From Candidatus Aminicenantota bacterium (lineage in GTDB: Bacteria; Acidobacteriota; Aminicenantia; UBA2199): a stretch of DNA of 33,865 nt. The position numbers and the translations under genes are program-made. The stretch spans positions 1 to 33,865 of the forward strand of contig DAHVOV010000236.1 of the NCBI GenBank assembly GCA_027318645.1. Direction: 5' to 3'. Positions within the stretch are counted from its first letter, which is position 1. Every line of letters starts with the position of its first letter. The notes beneath the pieces are model-generated. The model ran no database searches. It saw nothing but the letters and a program-made list of their open reading frames with translations, and had not been told where the DNA came from. Shown here piece after piece: positions 1-8,629 of the stretch.

Positions 1-198
1 CAGGTGGGCGTCGATGGCGAAGGGGAAGCGCTCCTTGACGGCGCGCGCCAGGGAAGGGCCGAAGGAGATCTGGTCGACGAAGTGGCCATCCATGACGTCC
101 AGGTGGATGAAGTCGATGCCGCCGGCGGCGAAGGCGGCCAGCTTGGCCTCGAGGTCGAAGAAGCGGGTGGAGAGGATGGACGGGAAGATCGGGTTCAT
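1..198 (-). CDS. rpe: Ribulose-phosphate 3-epimerase, 5' part only (runs off window)
   Basis: Interconverts ribulose-5-phosphate and xylulose-5-phosphate in the cytosolic pentose phosphate pathway. Only the first 66 codons lie in the window. They begin MNPIFPSILS and contain the family's metal-binding/active-site strand (IHLDVMDGHFV), followed by a substrate-loop segment (ISFGPSLA). The ATG at 198 overlaps the TGA of the upstream PASTA gene (ATGA), so translation is probably coupled. Nothing odd is visible in the retained part; the rest of the barrel is outside the window. Confidence 0.93.
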   Translation of the reverse strand, partial: MNPIFPSILSTRFFDLEAKLAAFAAGGIDFIHLDVMDGHFVDQISFGPSLARAVKERFPFAIDAHL

Positions 199-917
199 TT
201 GCTGACCTGGATGCCGATCAGGTTGCGGGCGCCGATCTCGAAGCCCGGCGACGGGAACTGCTTGAGGATGATCCCGGGCTTCAGCCCGAAGTACGGCACT
301 TCCTCGATCCGGGAGATCTTCAGGCCACGGCTCTCGAAGAACACCAGCACCTTGGCCGCCTCCTTGCCGATCAGGTCGGGCATGACGTAGGAGACGCCCT
401 CGCTGCCCTTGGAGAGGAGCAGGTCGATGGCCGCTCCCGCGGCCACGCGGCTGCCGGCGGGAAGCGACTGGCTGATGACGGTGTCGGGCGTGACGTCGGC
501 GACGGCGACGAAGGCGGTATGCCCCTTCTTCAGGCCGCTCTTCTTGAGCAGCAGCTCGCTGTCCTTCTGGCTCAGCTGCACCAGCTGGGGCACGACCGCC
601 TGCCCCACCTCCGAGGCGACGAAGACCTTGATGACCGCCTTCTCCTTGACGCTGGTGCCCGGGGCCGGGAACTGGCTGACCACGCTGTTGGCCGGGTAGG
701 CGCCGCCGAAGTCGCCGACCACCTTCTTGAGGTAGACGCCCTTGCGGGCGGCGACGGCGTAGGCCTGCTGCAGGGGCAAGCCGGTCAGGTCGGGGGCGCT
801 GACCTCGCCGCCCTTGACCAGCAGGGTGACGGTGAGGAAGACGGACGCGACCAGCACCAGCATGTAGCCGGCGGCGATCGCGGCCGCCTTGCCGGCCAGC
901 ACCACATTCTTGTTCAT
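195..917 (-). CDS. Membrane-anchored PASTA-domain protein (three PASTA repeats)
   Basis: About 240 residues: a short cytoplasmic N-terminus, one membrane helix (residues roughly 10-34), then three successive PASTA-like repeats to the C-terminus. Each has the pattern of a P-D/Q-L segment, a hydrophobic helix, and a V-x-x-Q-x-P-x-x-G turn (SQFPAPG, SQSLPAG, KQFPSPG). PASTA domains bind muropeptide or beta-lactam-like ligands in kinases and PBPs, but here there is no kinase or transpeptidase domain, so the partner is unknown. The frame is open to a GTG at 935, but that codon lies inside the 17-bp spacer of a good promoter (-35 at 949-954, -10 at 926-931). The ATG at 917 is therefore preferred and would be nearly leaderless. 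Its stop overlaps the rpe start. Confidence 0.85.
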   Translation of the reverse strand: MNKNVVLAGKAAAIAAGYMLVLVASVFLTVTLLVKGGEVSAPDLTGLPLQQAYAVAARKGVYLKKVVGDFGGAYPANSVVSQFPAPGTSVKEKAVIKVFVASEVGQAVVPQLVQLSQKDSELLLKKSGLKKGHTAFVAVADVTPDTVISQSLPAGSRVAAGAAIDLLLSKGSEGVSYVMPDLIGKEAAKVLVFFESRGLKISRIEEVPYFGLKPGIILKQFPSPGFEIGARNLIGIQVSK

Positions 918-925
918 CGGCGCTA

Positions 926-954
926 ACTGTACCACAGAGCCCCCCTGATTGCAA
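926..954 (-). promoter_or_regulatory. Promoter of the PASTA-rpe operon, near-leaderless
   Basis: On the minus strand, TTGCAA (949-954), 17-bp spacer, TACAGT (926-931), then 8 nt to the ATG at 917. The predicted start point falls at or within about 2 nt of the ATG, and no Shine-Dalgarno can fit. This site decides the start choice for the PASTA gene. Confidence 0.6.
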
Positions 955-1023
955 ACCGCCGCGGGCCGGAAACCCGGCGCCCAGCGCCGTTTCCGCGGCC
1001 TGGCCGGCCGGCGCCGCGGGCGC

Positions 1024-1052
1024 TTGTCCCGCAGCGGCGCCGGGTGTAGAAT
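1024..1052 (+). promoter_or_regulatory. Promoter of the small membrane protein gene at 1074
   Basis: TTGTCC (1024-1029), 17-bp spacer, TAGAAT (1047-1052), followed by a GGAGG ribosome site at 1065-1069 and the ATG at 1074. It lies in the 156-bp divergent region shared with the PASTA promoter; the rest of that region is GC-rich with no further gene. Confidence 0.5.
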
Positions 1053-1073
1053 GGCCCTTCAACCGGAGGCACG

Positions 1074-1547
1074 ATGAAAACGATCAGGTTCTTCCACGCC
1101 TTGAGCCACGTCCGCTGGGTCTTCTTCGCCTGGTCGATCTACCTGATGGTCCAGGCGTTCCGCCACCCCGCCCGCTATGCCCTGGCCAACACCGGCCTGG
1201 CCGTTTTCCTCATGGGCCTGTACCTGGGATTCCTGGGCTTCAGCGACATCCAGAGGCTTTCGCGGCGGGAGTGCCGGGAGTTCGCCGACCCGCGCGGCAT
1301 GAGGATCACCTCGGTCCTGCTCCTGTCCGTGGCCGCGTTCACCTTCCTCATGGGCGTCTATTTCATGAACATCGGCCTGCTGCGGCCGGGGCTGAAGGAA
1401 GCCGTCACGCTGGAGCTGAAGACCGTCGGCTATCACTGCTTCGCCCTGGGCTTCGGGTTCCTCTGCTACCTGAAGCTCGTCTACGACAAGTACATGCATT
1501 TCCTGTCGCGGCAGGACGGGGAAAAGGCCGCCGCTGGCGGGCGGTGA
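1074..1547 (+). CDS. Small integral membrane protein of unknown function
   Basis: 157 residues with about four predicted membrane helices (roughly residues 12-27, 41-57, 78-100 and 115-138). The N-terminus and the helix-2/3 loop are rich in Arg and Lys. No catalytic motif is recognised. The ATG at 1074 is set by a GGAGG ribosome site 4 nt upstream and a plausible promoter. It is transcribed alone and converges on queH. It may be an inner-membrane protein of a lineage-specific family; I do not recognise it and assign no role. Confidence 0.75.
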   Translation: MKTIRFFHALSHVRWVFFAWSIYLMVQAFRHPARYALANTGLAVFLMGLYLGFLGFSDIQRLSRRECREFADPRGMRITSVLLLSVAAFTFLMGVYFMNIGLLRPGLKEAVTLELKTVGYHCFALGFGFLCYLKLVYDKYMHFLSRQDGEKAAAGGR

Positions 1548-1565
1548 GCCGGGGCCCGGCCCGCC
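1536..1565. terminator. GC-rich hairpin between convergent genes (weak)
   Basis: GGCGGGC (1536-1542) can pair with GCCCGCC (1559-1565), with a second GC-rich inner palindrome, exactly between the convergent ends of the 1074 gene and queH. There is no T-tract on either strand, so intrinsic termination is uncertain. Confidence 0.3.
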
Positions 1566-1569
1566 CAGG

Positions 1570-2124
1570 TCAGCGCCGCCGGCGCAGCAGCATCTCCGCC
1601 TTGGAAAAGACGCAGCCGCAGTAGTCCTGGTGGCGGATCCCCAGCTCGGCGGCGCGCCGGCGTGCGGCGGTGAAGCCGTCCCGTCCCTTGAAGTTCTCCG
1701 CCAGGAAGGCGATCCCGTGCTCCCGGGCCAGCGCCAGCCCCTGCTCGTTGATCTGGGCGGTCGACTTGTAGGGGCTGATCGACAGCGTGGAGGCGACCGC
1801 GGCGAAGCCGTGGTCGCGGGCATGGCGGAACGCCCGCTCCAGCCGCAGGCGGAAGCAGACGGAGCAGCGCCGCCCGCGCTCGGGCTCGCGCTCCAGCCCG
1901 CGCACGGCGGCGAACCAGGCCTCCATGTCGTAGGGCGGGATGACCACGCTCCAGCCGAGGCGCGCGGCCAGGCGCTCCACCTCCAGCCGGCGGAACTCGT
2001 ACTCCCGCCGCGGCTGGATGTTGGGGTTGTAGAAGAAGCCGGTCACCTCGTGGCCGGCGCGCAGGAGATCCAGCACGTGCGGGGCGCAGGGGCCGCAGCA
2101 GACGTGGAGCAGGAGCCGGCTCAC
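1570..2124 (-). CDS. queH: Epoxyqueuosine reductase QueH (DUF208 family)
   Basis: Reduces epoxyqueuosine to queuosine in the wobble position of GUN-anticodon tRNAs; QueH is the non-cobalamin alternative to QueG. The 184-residue protein carries the family cysteines: the N-terminal HVCCGPC (Cys9, Cys10, Cys13), a mid-protein CSVC, and a C-terminal YCGC. The family uses these for an iron-sulfur/metal centre and catalysis. The start is the GTG at 2124, which overlaps the TGA of the upstream methyltransferase (GTGA) and places the CC motif where QueH proteins have it. An open frame continuing far upstream is a shadow. It is the last gene of the mre run. Confidence 0.9.
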   Translation of the reverse strand: MSRLLLHVCCGPCAPHVLDLLRAGHEVTGFFYNPNIQPRREYEFRRLEVERLAARLGWSVVIPPYDMEAWFAAVRGLEREPERGRRCSVCFRLRLERAFRHARDHGFAAVASTLSISPYKSTAQINEQGLALAREHGIAFLAENFKGRDGFTAARRRAAELGIRHQDYCGCVFSKAEMLLRRRR

Positions 2125-2879
2125 GGCCGCTGCAGCCGCCGCAGCTCGTGCATCAGGATACAGGCGCTGATCCCGACGTTGAGCGAGTCGATGCGCTCCT
2201 CCTGGTCGATGCGCACGCGCGGGAAGCGCTCCAGCAGCCGCGCATCGAGCCCCTGTCCCTCGCCGCCGAGGAGCAGCAGGCAGGGGAACTCCATGCGCTC
2301 CAACGCCAGCGTTCCTCCCCCGGGGCGCGAGCCGGTGGCGTAGACGCGGGCGCCGGCCGCCAGGGCGGCGGCGACCAGGCGGCCGGGATCGCCGAAGACC
2401 TGGAAGGGAACGTCGAGCAGGGCGGTCTGGGCGGCGCGCACGACCTTGTCGTGGTTGGGGCGCGCCCCGTCGCCGGCCAGGGCCAGCGCCGGCACCGCGA
2501 ACGCCGAGGCGCAGCGGAAGGCCGTGCCCAGGTTGCCGGGGTCCTGGACGCCGACGAGCGCGACCGTCAGCCGGCAGCGGGAGAAATCGATCCGCGTCTC
2601 GGGGATGTCCAGGACGGCGAGCAGCGTCGGCGGGCTCTGCATGCCGGCGGCCTTGGCCATGACCTCCGGGCTCACCCGCCACTCCTCCCGCACGTCGGCC
2701 CGCGGCGCCGGCAGCGCCCCCTCGAGATCGGAGCGCACCAGCAGCGTCTCCACCCGCAGGGGGCGGGCGAGGCAGTCGCGCACCAGCTTGTCGCCGGCGA
2801 AGAAGAACCGGTTCTCGCGCTCGGCCAGCAGCCGCTTCAGGCGCGGGTTGGCGCGCGAAACGACGTCAATCCTCGTCAT
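2121..2879 (-). CDS. TrmH/SpoU-family RNA 2'-O-methyltransferase (RlmB-like)
   Basis: 252 residues. An N-terminal L30e-like substrate domain (about 1-90) precedes a SPOUT methyltransferase domain with the three family motifs: motif 1 around GVQDPGNLGTAFR, motif 2 GGEGQGL, and motif 3 around DSLNVGISACILMHEL, where the S-L-N-V segment forms the knot and AdoMet site. Members methylate the 2'-OH of 23S rRNA (for example RlmB at G2251) or tRNA; the exact target cannot be read from sequence. The ATG at 2879 overlaps the preceding radical-SAM gene by 14 nt, and the stop overlaps the queH start, so translation is probably coupled. Confidence 0.88.
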   Translation of the reverse strand: MTRIDVVSRANPRLKRLLAERENRFFFAGDKLVRDCLARPLRVETLLVRSDLEGALPAPRADVREEWRVSPEVMAKAAGMQSPPTLLAVLDIPETRIDFSRCRLTVALVGVQDPGNLGTAFRCASAFAVPALALAGDGARPNHDKVVRAAQTALLDVPFQVFGDPGRLVAAALAAGARVYATGSRPGGGTLALERMEFPCLLLLGGEGQGLDARLLERFPRVRIDQEERIDSLNVGISACILMHELRRLQRP

Positions 2880-5292
2880 GGAACACCACCCCCCGGCGGC
2901 TCAGGCACGAGGTCCATTTCCGCTCCGGGTCCAGCAGCCGGTAGACGCGGGCGAAGCGCTCCTGGCCCTGATGGGCGAAATCCATCCTCAGCTCCACCCC
3001 CGCGGCGGAGAACGAGGCGGCGTCTCCCTGGGCCAGCAGCGCGAGAATGTCCTCCGCAGCCGGCCTGGCGCCGGGGCCGGCCGGCCAGGTGAAGCGGAGA
3101 TCGACGAAGCGCAGCCGCGTGTGGAACGAGGACTCGCCGCGGACGAACTCGGCGCGGGTGAAGGGAAGGTCGGCCTGGGAGCGGTTCAGGGCGGCCAGCA
3201 CCCCGGCCTCGTCGGCAGGGCCGCCGCCGCCCGCCGGCGCGGCCACGGCGACCTCGATCACCTCGTCCTCGCCCTCGGCCCCCACCGGCAGCGGCGGCAG
3301 GGCGGCCATGCGGATGCGCGGGTGGAACCCCTGGCTGAAGCGGAAGAGCAGCCCCGAGCGGCGCAGCAGGCGCTCCAGCATCTGCATCATCGCCAGGTGC
3401 GACAGGAAGCGCAGGTCGCCGCGCTTGGCGTAGTGCAGGCGCAGGCGGCGGTAGGCGACGGGCGGCGCCGCCGCCGGCCCCGCCTCGCCCGCCCAGGCGG
3501 CGCGGGGCGCCGGCGGGGTGCCGAAGGCGCAGCCGCCGCAGGCGGCGCAGTCCCGCCCACCGCAGGCGGGGCTGGGCTCGTCCCGGCGGCTGCGGCGGTA
3601 TTCCTCGGCCAGGTATTCCTTGCGGTAGCTCAGCTCCACGAAGTCCCAGGGCAGCTCCGCCTCCAGGGGCAGCTCGGACAGGAAGTCGGCGCCGCCCAGC
3701 CGCGGCAGCTCCTCCTGCCAGGCGGCGAGGTGGAAATGGGAGTCCCAGGCGCTGAAGGCCTCCCCGCGGCGGTGCATCGCCAGCAGCAGGTCGCCGACGC
3801 GGGCATCGCCGCGCGCCAGGATGGTCTCGATCATGCTCCGCCCCGGCGAGTGGAAGTCCAGGTCGAGGGACTTGTGCCGCCGCAGTCGGCCGCGCAGGAA
3901 GGCGATCTTCTCCTCCAGCTCGGCGACCGGCGCCCGCCCCGCCCATTGCAGCGGCGTGTGCGCCTTGGGGACGAACGAGGAGAAGGAGGCGTGGATGGCG
4001 ACGCGGGCGCGCCGCTGGCGGGCGACGGCCAGGATGCGCTCCAGCAGCAGGACGATGGCCTCGACGTCGGCGGCGGTCTCGCCCGGCAGGCCGATCATGA
4101 AGTACATCTTCAGCTTCTGCCAGCCGTGCGCCCAGGCCAGGTCCAGGGCGCGGAAGATCTCCTCGTCGCTGACGTCCTTGTTGATGGCGCGGCGCAGCCG
4201 CTCGCTGCCCGCCTCGGGGACGATGGTGATGCCCGTCTTGCGGAACAGGGCCAGGGTGGAGAGCAGCTCGGCGCTCAGGGTCGCCGGCCGCAGCGAGGGG
4301 ACGGAAAAGGAGATGTCGGGCTGGACGGCGCCGGGGATGCGCCTCAGCAGCTCCGGCAGGTCGGGGTAATCGCCGGAGCTCAGCGAGGCCAGGGAGAACA
4401 TCTCGTAGCCGGTGCCGCGCAGCGCCCGGCCGATGAAGTCCAGCACGGAACCGGCCTCGCGGACGCGGAAGGGGGCGTAGTAGGACTTGGCCTGGCAGAA
4501 GCGGCAGGCCTGCGGGCAGCCGCGGGCGATCTCCACGTTCAGGCGGTTGAAGACCACGTCGCAGATGGGGACGATCTCCTCCGCCTCGGGGGGGATGCGG
4601 CCTAGGTCGGGGCAGACGCGCTTGCGCACCTTCCGGCCGCCCAGGTCGGGGACCAGGAACGGCCCCTGCCGGCGCAGGGGGTGCAAGGCGGGGGCGTAGA
4701 CCCCGGGGACGCGGTCGAGCTCGCCCAGGACGGCCGCGCGGCCGGACCCCAGGCGGCGCGCCTGCCGCAGCACGGCGACCAGGTCGGGGAAGAGCGCCTC
4801 GCCGTCGCCGAAGGCGAAGAAGTCGATGAAGGCGCGCAGCGGCTCGGGGTTGGCGACGGCGATGCCGCCGGCGCCGACGAGCGGGTCGCCGGCGCCGCGC
4901 TCGGCGGCGTTCAGCTTCAGCCCGGCCAGGTCCAGGGCCAGCAGCACGTTGGTGAAGCTCAGCTCGCTCAGCAGCGAGACGCCCAGCAGGTCGAAGTCGG
5001 CCAGGGGGGTGCGCGTCTCCAGCGAGAACAGGCGCACGCCGTGCTCGCGGAACAGCGGCACGTTCTCCGGCTCGGGCAGGAAGGCCCGCTGGGCGTGGAC
5101 GCCGGGCATGGCGTTGAGCAGGTGGTAGAGGATCTTGATGCCGGCGTGGCTCATGCCGATGGCGTAGGTGTCGGGGAACAGCAGGCAGACGTTGACGTCC
5201 TCGCGGCGGAACTCGCGGCGGCAGGAGTTGATCTCGCCGCCCACGTAGGCCTGGGGGTTCTTCAGGCGCAGGATGAGCTCGGCGGCGGTCAT
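2866..5292 (-). CDS. B12-binding-like/radical SAM protein fused to DUF2344 (TIGR03960 + TIGR03936 type)
   Basis: 808 residues. An N-terminal cobalamin-binding-like fold (about 1-220) is followed by a radical SAM core with the CxxxCxxC cluster motif at Cys259, Cys263 and Cys266 (ARGCPQACRFC). A Cys-rich linker near residues 580-595 (CGGRDCAACGGC) leads to a C-terminal DUF2344 domain (about 615-808). The fusion is widespread in bacteria, often beside ribonuclease G/E, but its reaction is not established to my knowledge. No RNase G gene is present here; it sits between rodA and an RNA methyltransferase, with short overlaps at both ends. An RNA or ribosome modification role would fit the neighbours but is only inference. 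Confidence 0.87.
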   Translation of the reverse strand: MTAAELILRLKNPQAYVGGEINSCRREFRREDVNVCLLFPDTYAIGMSHAGIKILYHLLNAMPGVHAQRAFLPEPENVPLFREHGVRLFSLETRTPLADFDLLGVSLLSELSFTNVLLALDLAGLKLNAAERGAGDPLVGAGGIAVANPEPLRAFIDFFAFGDGEALFPDLVAVLRQARRLGSGRAAVLGELDRVPGVYAPALHPLRRQGPFLVPDLGGRKVRKRVCPDLGRIPPEAEEIVPICDVVFNRLNVEIARGCPQACRFCQAKSYYAPFRVREAGSVLDFIGRALRGTGYEMFSLASLSSGDYPDLPELLRRIPGAVQPDISFSVPSLRPATLSAELLSTLALFRKTGITIVPEAGSERLRRAINKDVSDEEIFRALDLAWAHGWQKLKMYFMIGLPGETAADVEAIVLLLERILAVARQRRARVAIHASFSSFVPKAHTPLQWAGRAPVAELEEKIAFLRGRLRRHKSLDLDFHSPGRSMIETILARGDARVGDLLLAMHRRGEAFSAWDSHFHLAAWQEELPRLGGADFLSELPLEAELPWDFVELSYRKEYLAEEYRRSRRDEPSPACGGRDCAACGGCAFGTPPAPRAAWAGEAGPAAAPPVAYRRLRLHYAKRGDLRFLSHLAMMQMLERLLRRSGLLFRFSQGFHPRIRMAALPPLPVGAEGEDEVIEVAVAAPAGGGGPADEAGVLAALNRSQADLPFTRAEFVRGESSFHTRLRFVDLRFTWPAGPGARPAAEDILALLAQGDAASFSAAGVELRMDFAHQGQERFARVYRLLDPERKWTSCLSRRGVVFHDED

Positions 5293-6362
5293 GTCAGGTA
5301 CTCGTTGATCTTGATGCGGAAGATGACGGCCTCGCCGATGAAGAGCGACAGCAGTGAGGAGCCGCCGTAGGACACGAAGGGCAGGGTGATGCCCAGCACC
5401 GGGAAGAGGCCGATGGCCATCGACACGTTGACCAGGAACTGGAAGAGGATCAGCCCGTTGAACAGGTAGACGAAGTAGAACTCCTCGTCGTTCTGGAAGT
5501 TGAAGCGCAGGTGGCGGTAGAAGAGCACGAAGAAGAGGAAGAAGAGCAGGGAGACGCCCAGGAAGCCGAACTCCTCGCCGATGACCGAGATGATGAAGTC
5601 GGTGTGCCGCGCCGGCAGGAACTGATAGCGCGACTGCGAGCCCTGCAGGTAGCCCTTGCCGGCCAGCCCGCCCGAGCCGATGGCGATGCGCGACTGGATG
5701 ATGTGGTAGCCGCTGGAGTCCTTGTAGCGCACCGGGTCGAGGAAGGAGACGATGCGCTCCTTCTGGTAGGGCCGGAGCAGGCCGTGCCAGGAGACGAAGG
5801 CGCCGCCGGCCAGCAGCAGCGCCAGCGCCACCAGCAGCGCCGGGCGGACCTTCTTCAGCAGCAGCACCAGCGGCACGAAGCCGCAGAGGATGAACGACAC
5901 GCCCATGTCAGGCTGCAGGACGATCAGCGCCACCGGGACGAAGATCAGGGCCAGGGTCCTCAGGAACGCCCGGGCGTCGAGGCTCTCGGCCTGGGCCAGG
6001 ACCTTGGCCAGGCAGACGGCCAGGGGCACCTTGACGAACTCCGAGAACTGCAGGCCGATGCCGCCCAGGCGGAACCAGCTCCGCGTGCGGGCCACGGTCA
6101 CTCCCATGACGATCTGCAGGGCCAGCACCGCCAGCAGAACCAGGTAGGCGGCGAGGGCGTTGCGGAAGACGAACTCGCTCTTCAGCGAGAAGACGGCGAG
6201 GAAGGCCAGCAGCGACACGCCCAGCCAGGCCATCTGCTTCAGGTAGTGCGTCTCGTGCGTGGAGTGGCCGGCGCTGTAGACGAGCAGGATGCCGGCCAGG
6301 GCCAGCAGCAGCAGCATGGCGAAGGCGCCCTTGTCGAAGAATTTAACGTAGTCCTTCTTCAT
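5289..6362 (-). CDS. rodA: Rod-shape peptidoglycan glycosyltransferase RodA (SEDS family)
   Basis: 357 residues, polytopic with about ten membrane helices. It polymerises lipid II into glycan strands in the elongasome together with PBP2. Family signatures are visible: a periplasmic loop with LPARHTDFIISVIGEEFGF and a C-terminal LGITLPFVSYGGSSLL segment. It begins inside the end of the PBP2 gene (20-nt overlap) and its TGA overlaps the ATG of the radical-SAM gene, so it is part of the same coupled message. Length is normal for RodA. Confidence 0.95.
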   Translation of the reverse strand: MKKDYVKFFDKGAFAMLLLLALAGILLVYSAGHSTHETHYLKQMAWLGVSLLAFLAVFSLKSEFVFRNALAAYLVLLAVLALQIVMGVTVARTRSWFRLGGIGLQFSEFVKVPLAVCLAKVLAQAESLDARAFLRTLALIFVPVALIVLQPDMGVSFILCGFVPLVLLLKKVRPALLVALALLLAGGAFVSWHGLLRPYQKERIVSFLDPVRYKDSSGYHIIQSRIAIGSGGLAGKGYLQGSQSRYQFLPARHTDFIISVIGEEFGFLGVSLLFFLFFVLFYRHLRFNFQNDEEFYFVYLFNGLILFQFLVNVSMAIGLFPVLGITLPFVSYGGSSLLSLFIGEAVIFRIKINEYLT

Positions 6363-8166
6363 CGCGGAAGTATCTCCGGTAGACCTGCCCGGCCAGCGGC
6401 GCGGCGATGGACCCGGCGTCGCCGCCGTTCTCCACCAGCACCACCACGGCCAGGCGCGGGTTCTCGCGGGGGGCGAAGGAGACGAACCAGGAGTGGGGCA
6501 TGAAGCGCTTCTCGCGGGTGAGCCGCTGGTACTGCGGGTTCTCCTTGGTGATGATCTGCGACGTCCCCGTCTTGCCGCAGATGTCCAGGCCGTCGACGCG
6601 CGCCGCCCGGCCGGTGCCGCCCTCGTTGACCACGCGGAACAGCCCCTCGATCACGCGCTCGAAGTTCTCCTCGGCGATGGGCACGCGGGTGAAGCGCGGC
6701 GTGAATTCGCGCACCGTCCGCCCCCGCTGCTCGATGCGCTGCAGCAGGTGCGGCTGGGGCATGCGCCCGCGCAGGGCGACGGTGGCGATCAGCTTCAGCA
6801 TCTGCGCCGGGGTCACGTTCAGCTGGCCGTGGCCGATGGCGACGGAGATGGTCTCGCCCGGGAACCAGCGCTGGCCCAGCGCCCGCAGCTTCCAGGCGCT
6901 GTCGGGCACTAGCCCCGTCTTCTCGCTGGGCAGGTCGATGCCGCTGGCCTCGCCCAGCCCGAGCAGCCGGGCGGTGCGGGCGATGGTGTCGATGTCCAGC
7001 CGCCGCCCCAGGTTGTAGAAATAGATATTGCACGAGTTCTGCAGCGCCGAGTAGAGGTTCATCGTGCCGTGGCCGCCCGGGTTCCAGCAGTGGAAGACGC
7101 GGTCGTAGAAGACCTGGCTGCCGGAGCAGAAGACGGTCGCCTCCGGGGCGAGCTGCCCCTCCTGCAGGCCGGTCAGCGCCATGACGATCTTGAACACCGA
7201 GCCGGGCGAGTAGATGCCCTGCAGGAACTTGTTCTGCAGCGGCTTGCGCGGGTCATTGCTGATGGCCAGCCATTCGTCGCGCGACAGCTCGCTTGAGAAG
7301 ACCTCGGGATCGAAGGAGGGCTTGACGACCAGGGCCAGCAGGCCGCCGCTGGCCAGGTCCATGACCCCGACCACGCCGCCCTCCTCGCCCAGCAGGTCCT
7401 CGATGTACCGCTGCAGCTTCATGTCCAGCGTCAGGACGACGGTGTCGCCGATGACCGGGTCGGCCACGCCGCTGACCTGCTGCACCTTCTCGACGCTGTT
7501 GGTGATCACGGTCTGCTGGCCCTTGACCCCGCGCAGGAAGGCCTCGTACTGGCTCTCGATGCCGCTGCGGCCGACGCGGTCGCCCAGGGCGTACGCGGAG
7601 CCGGGGGGCAGGGCGGCCAGCTCGGCCTCGCCGATCTCCGACACGTAGCCCAGGACGTGGGCGGCGCTTTCGGCGAGCGGGAAGGTGCGGCTGGGCTCCA
7701 TGTCGATCTCGAACTCCGGGAACTCGTCCTGGCGGCTCTGGATGAAGATGACCGTCCCCTGGGGCACGTTGCTCTGGATGGGGATGCGGTAGAACGAGGC
7801 GAATTTCTCGTAGCGGGCGACGGTCTCGCGCACCGCGGCGGCGCTCTTGCCGGAGAAGAAGCTCGCCCGCCGCAGCGTCTTCTCCATGTCGGTCACGTTC
7901 TCGCGCACCAGGTACAGGGTGAAGTTGATCTTGTTCTCGGCCATCACCACGCCCGAGCGGTCGACGATCAGGCCGCGCGGCGCCGGCAGGTCGATCCGCC
8001 GCGTGATGTTGCGGATGGCCAGGTCCCAGTAGGTCTGGTGGCGCACCACCTGGATGCTCCAGAAGGCCACGAAGATGACGGTGAACAGCACGACCAGCAG
8101 CACGGTGGCGACGACCGCGGCGCGCTTGACGGCCTCGGGGGTGAGCTTGCGCTTGCTAAGATACAT
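6343..8166 (-). CDS. mrdA: Penicillin-binding protein 2, elongasome transpeptidase
   Basis: 607 residues. One N-terminal membrane helix (about 15-37) is followed by the non-catalytic PBP dimerisation region and the transpeptidase domain. The three catalytic motifs are intact: SVFK with nucleophile Ser323 and Lys326, SCN at Ser378-Asn380, and KTG at Lys532. It cross-links peptidoglycan in the periplasm with RodA under MreBCD control. The start ATG lies inside the end of mreD (11-nt overlap). The stop is TAA, one of several genes here that use TAA as an ordinary stop. Confidence 0.95.
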   Translation of the reverse strand: MYLSKRKLTPEAVKRAAVVATVLLVVLFTVIFVAFWSIQVVRHQTYWDLAIRNITRRIDLPAPRGLIVDRSGVVMAENKINFTLYLVRENVTDMEKTLRRASFFSGKSAAAVRETVARYEKFASFYRIPIQSNVPQGTVIFIQSRQDEFPEFEIDMEPSRTFPLAESAAHVLGYVSEIGEAELAALPPGSAYALGDRVGRSGIESQYEAFLRGVKGQQTVITNSVEKVQQVSGVADPVIGDTVVLTLDMKLQRYIEDLLGEEGGVVGVMDLASGGLLALVVKPSFDPEVFSSELSRDEWLAISNDPRKPLQNKFLQGIYSPGSVFKIVMALTGLQEGQLAPEATVFCSGSQVFYDRVFHCWNPGGHGTMNLYSALQNSCNIYFYNLGRRLDIDTIARTARLLGLGEASGIDLPSEKTGLVPDSAWKLRALGQRWFPGETISVAIGHGQLNVTPAQMLKLIATVALRGRMPQPHLLQRIEQRGRTVREFTPRFTRVPIAEENFERVIEGLFRVVNEGGTGRAARVDGLDICGKTGTSQIITKENPQYQRLTREKRFMPHSWFVSFAPRENPRLAVVVLVENGGDAGSIAAPLAGQVYRRYFRDEEGLR

Positions 8167-8629
8167 CCAGCAGCGCCTTCACCTTCCGGGAGCCGACGAT
8201 GAGCGTCCCGGCCAGGGCGGTGGCCAGGGGCTGGAACACCAGCAGGGAGGCCGTGATGCGGTAGCGGAAGATGAGCACCAGGAACAGGAAGGCCACCAGG
8301 TTCGAGAGGAACAGCGAGACCTGGATGAGCAGGAAGACGAAGATGTTCTTCTTCAGGTCCAGGTAGCGCGCCAGCGAGTTCAGCAGGAAGGCGGCCAGGG
8401 TGCGCGCGAAGGAGAAGACGCCCATCACCCCGCCGGAGACCACGTCGCCGGCGAAGCCGATGAGGGCGGCGCTGAGGACGGACGGCAGGTAGCGGGAGCG
8501 GATGGCGATGAAGAAGACGATCAGGTACAGCAGGTCGACGGAGAAGCGCCACTGGTAATAATAGCGGCAGACGGCGACCTGGCCCACGGCCAGCAGGGCG
8601 AAGAGCACGGCGCGGAAGCGGCTATTCAT
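8156..8629 (-). CDS. mreD: Rod-shape-determining membrane protein MreD
   Basis: 157 residues, almost wholly hydrophobic with about five to six membrane helices, the usual size and composition for MreD. Sequence conservation in this family is low, so the assignment rests on topology together with its place between mreC and mrdA, with overlaps of 8 and 11 nt. Charged residues in helix 3 (AGDVVSGG) match the conserved GLxxD-type segment of MreD. It acts in the inner membrane as part of the elongasome. Confidence 0.9.
   Translation of the reverse strand: MNSRFRAVLFALLAVGQVAVCRYYYQWRFSVDLLYLIVFFIAIRSRYLPSVLSAALIGFAGDVVSGGVMGVFSFARTLAAFLLNSLARYLDLKKNIFVFLLIQVSLFLSNLVAFLFLVLIFRYRITASLLVFQPLATALAGTLIVGSRKVKALLDVS

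Noticed and set aside
918-935. GTG at 935 as start of the PASTA gene
   Set aside because: It sits upstream of the -10 box at 926-931, in the spacer of the promoter, so it would not be transcribed from that site. The G-rich stretch before it could mimic a ribosome site, so some doubt remains.
2446-4605. A ~700-codon plus-strand frame over the methyltransferase and radical-SAM genes
   Set aside because: Gln/Arg/Ala/Gly-rich shadow of conserved minus-strand genes.
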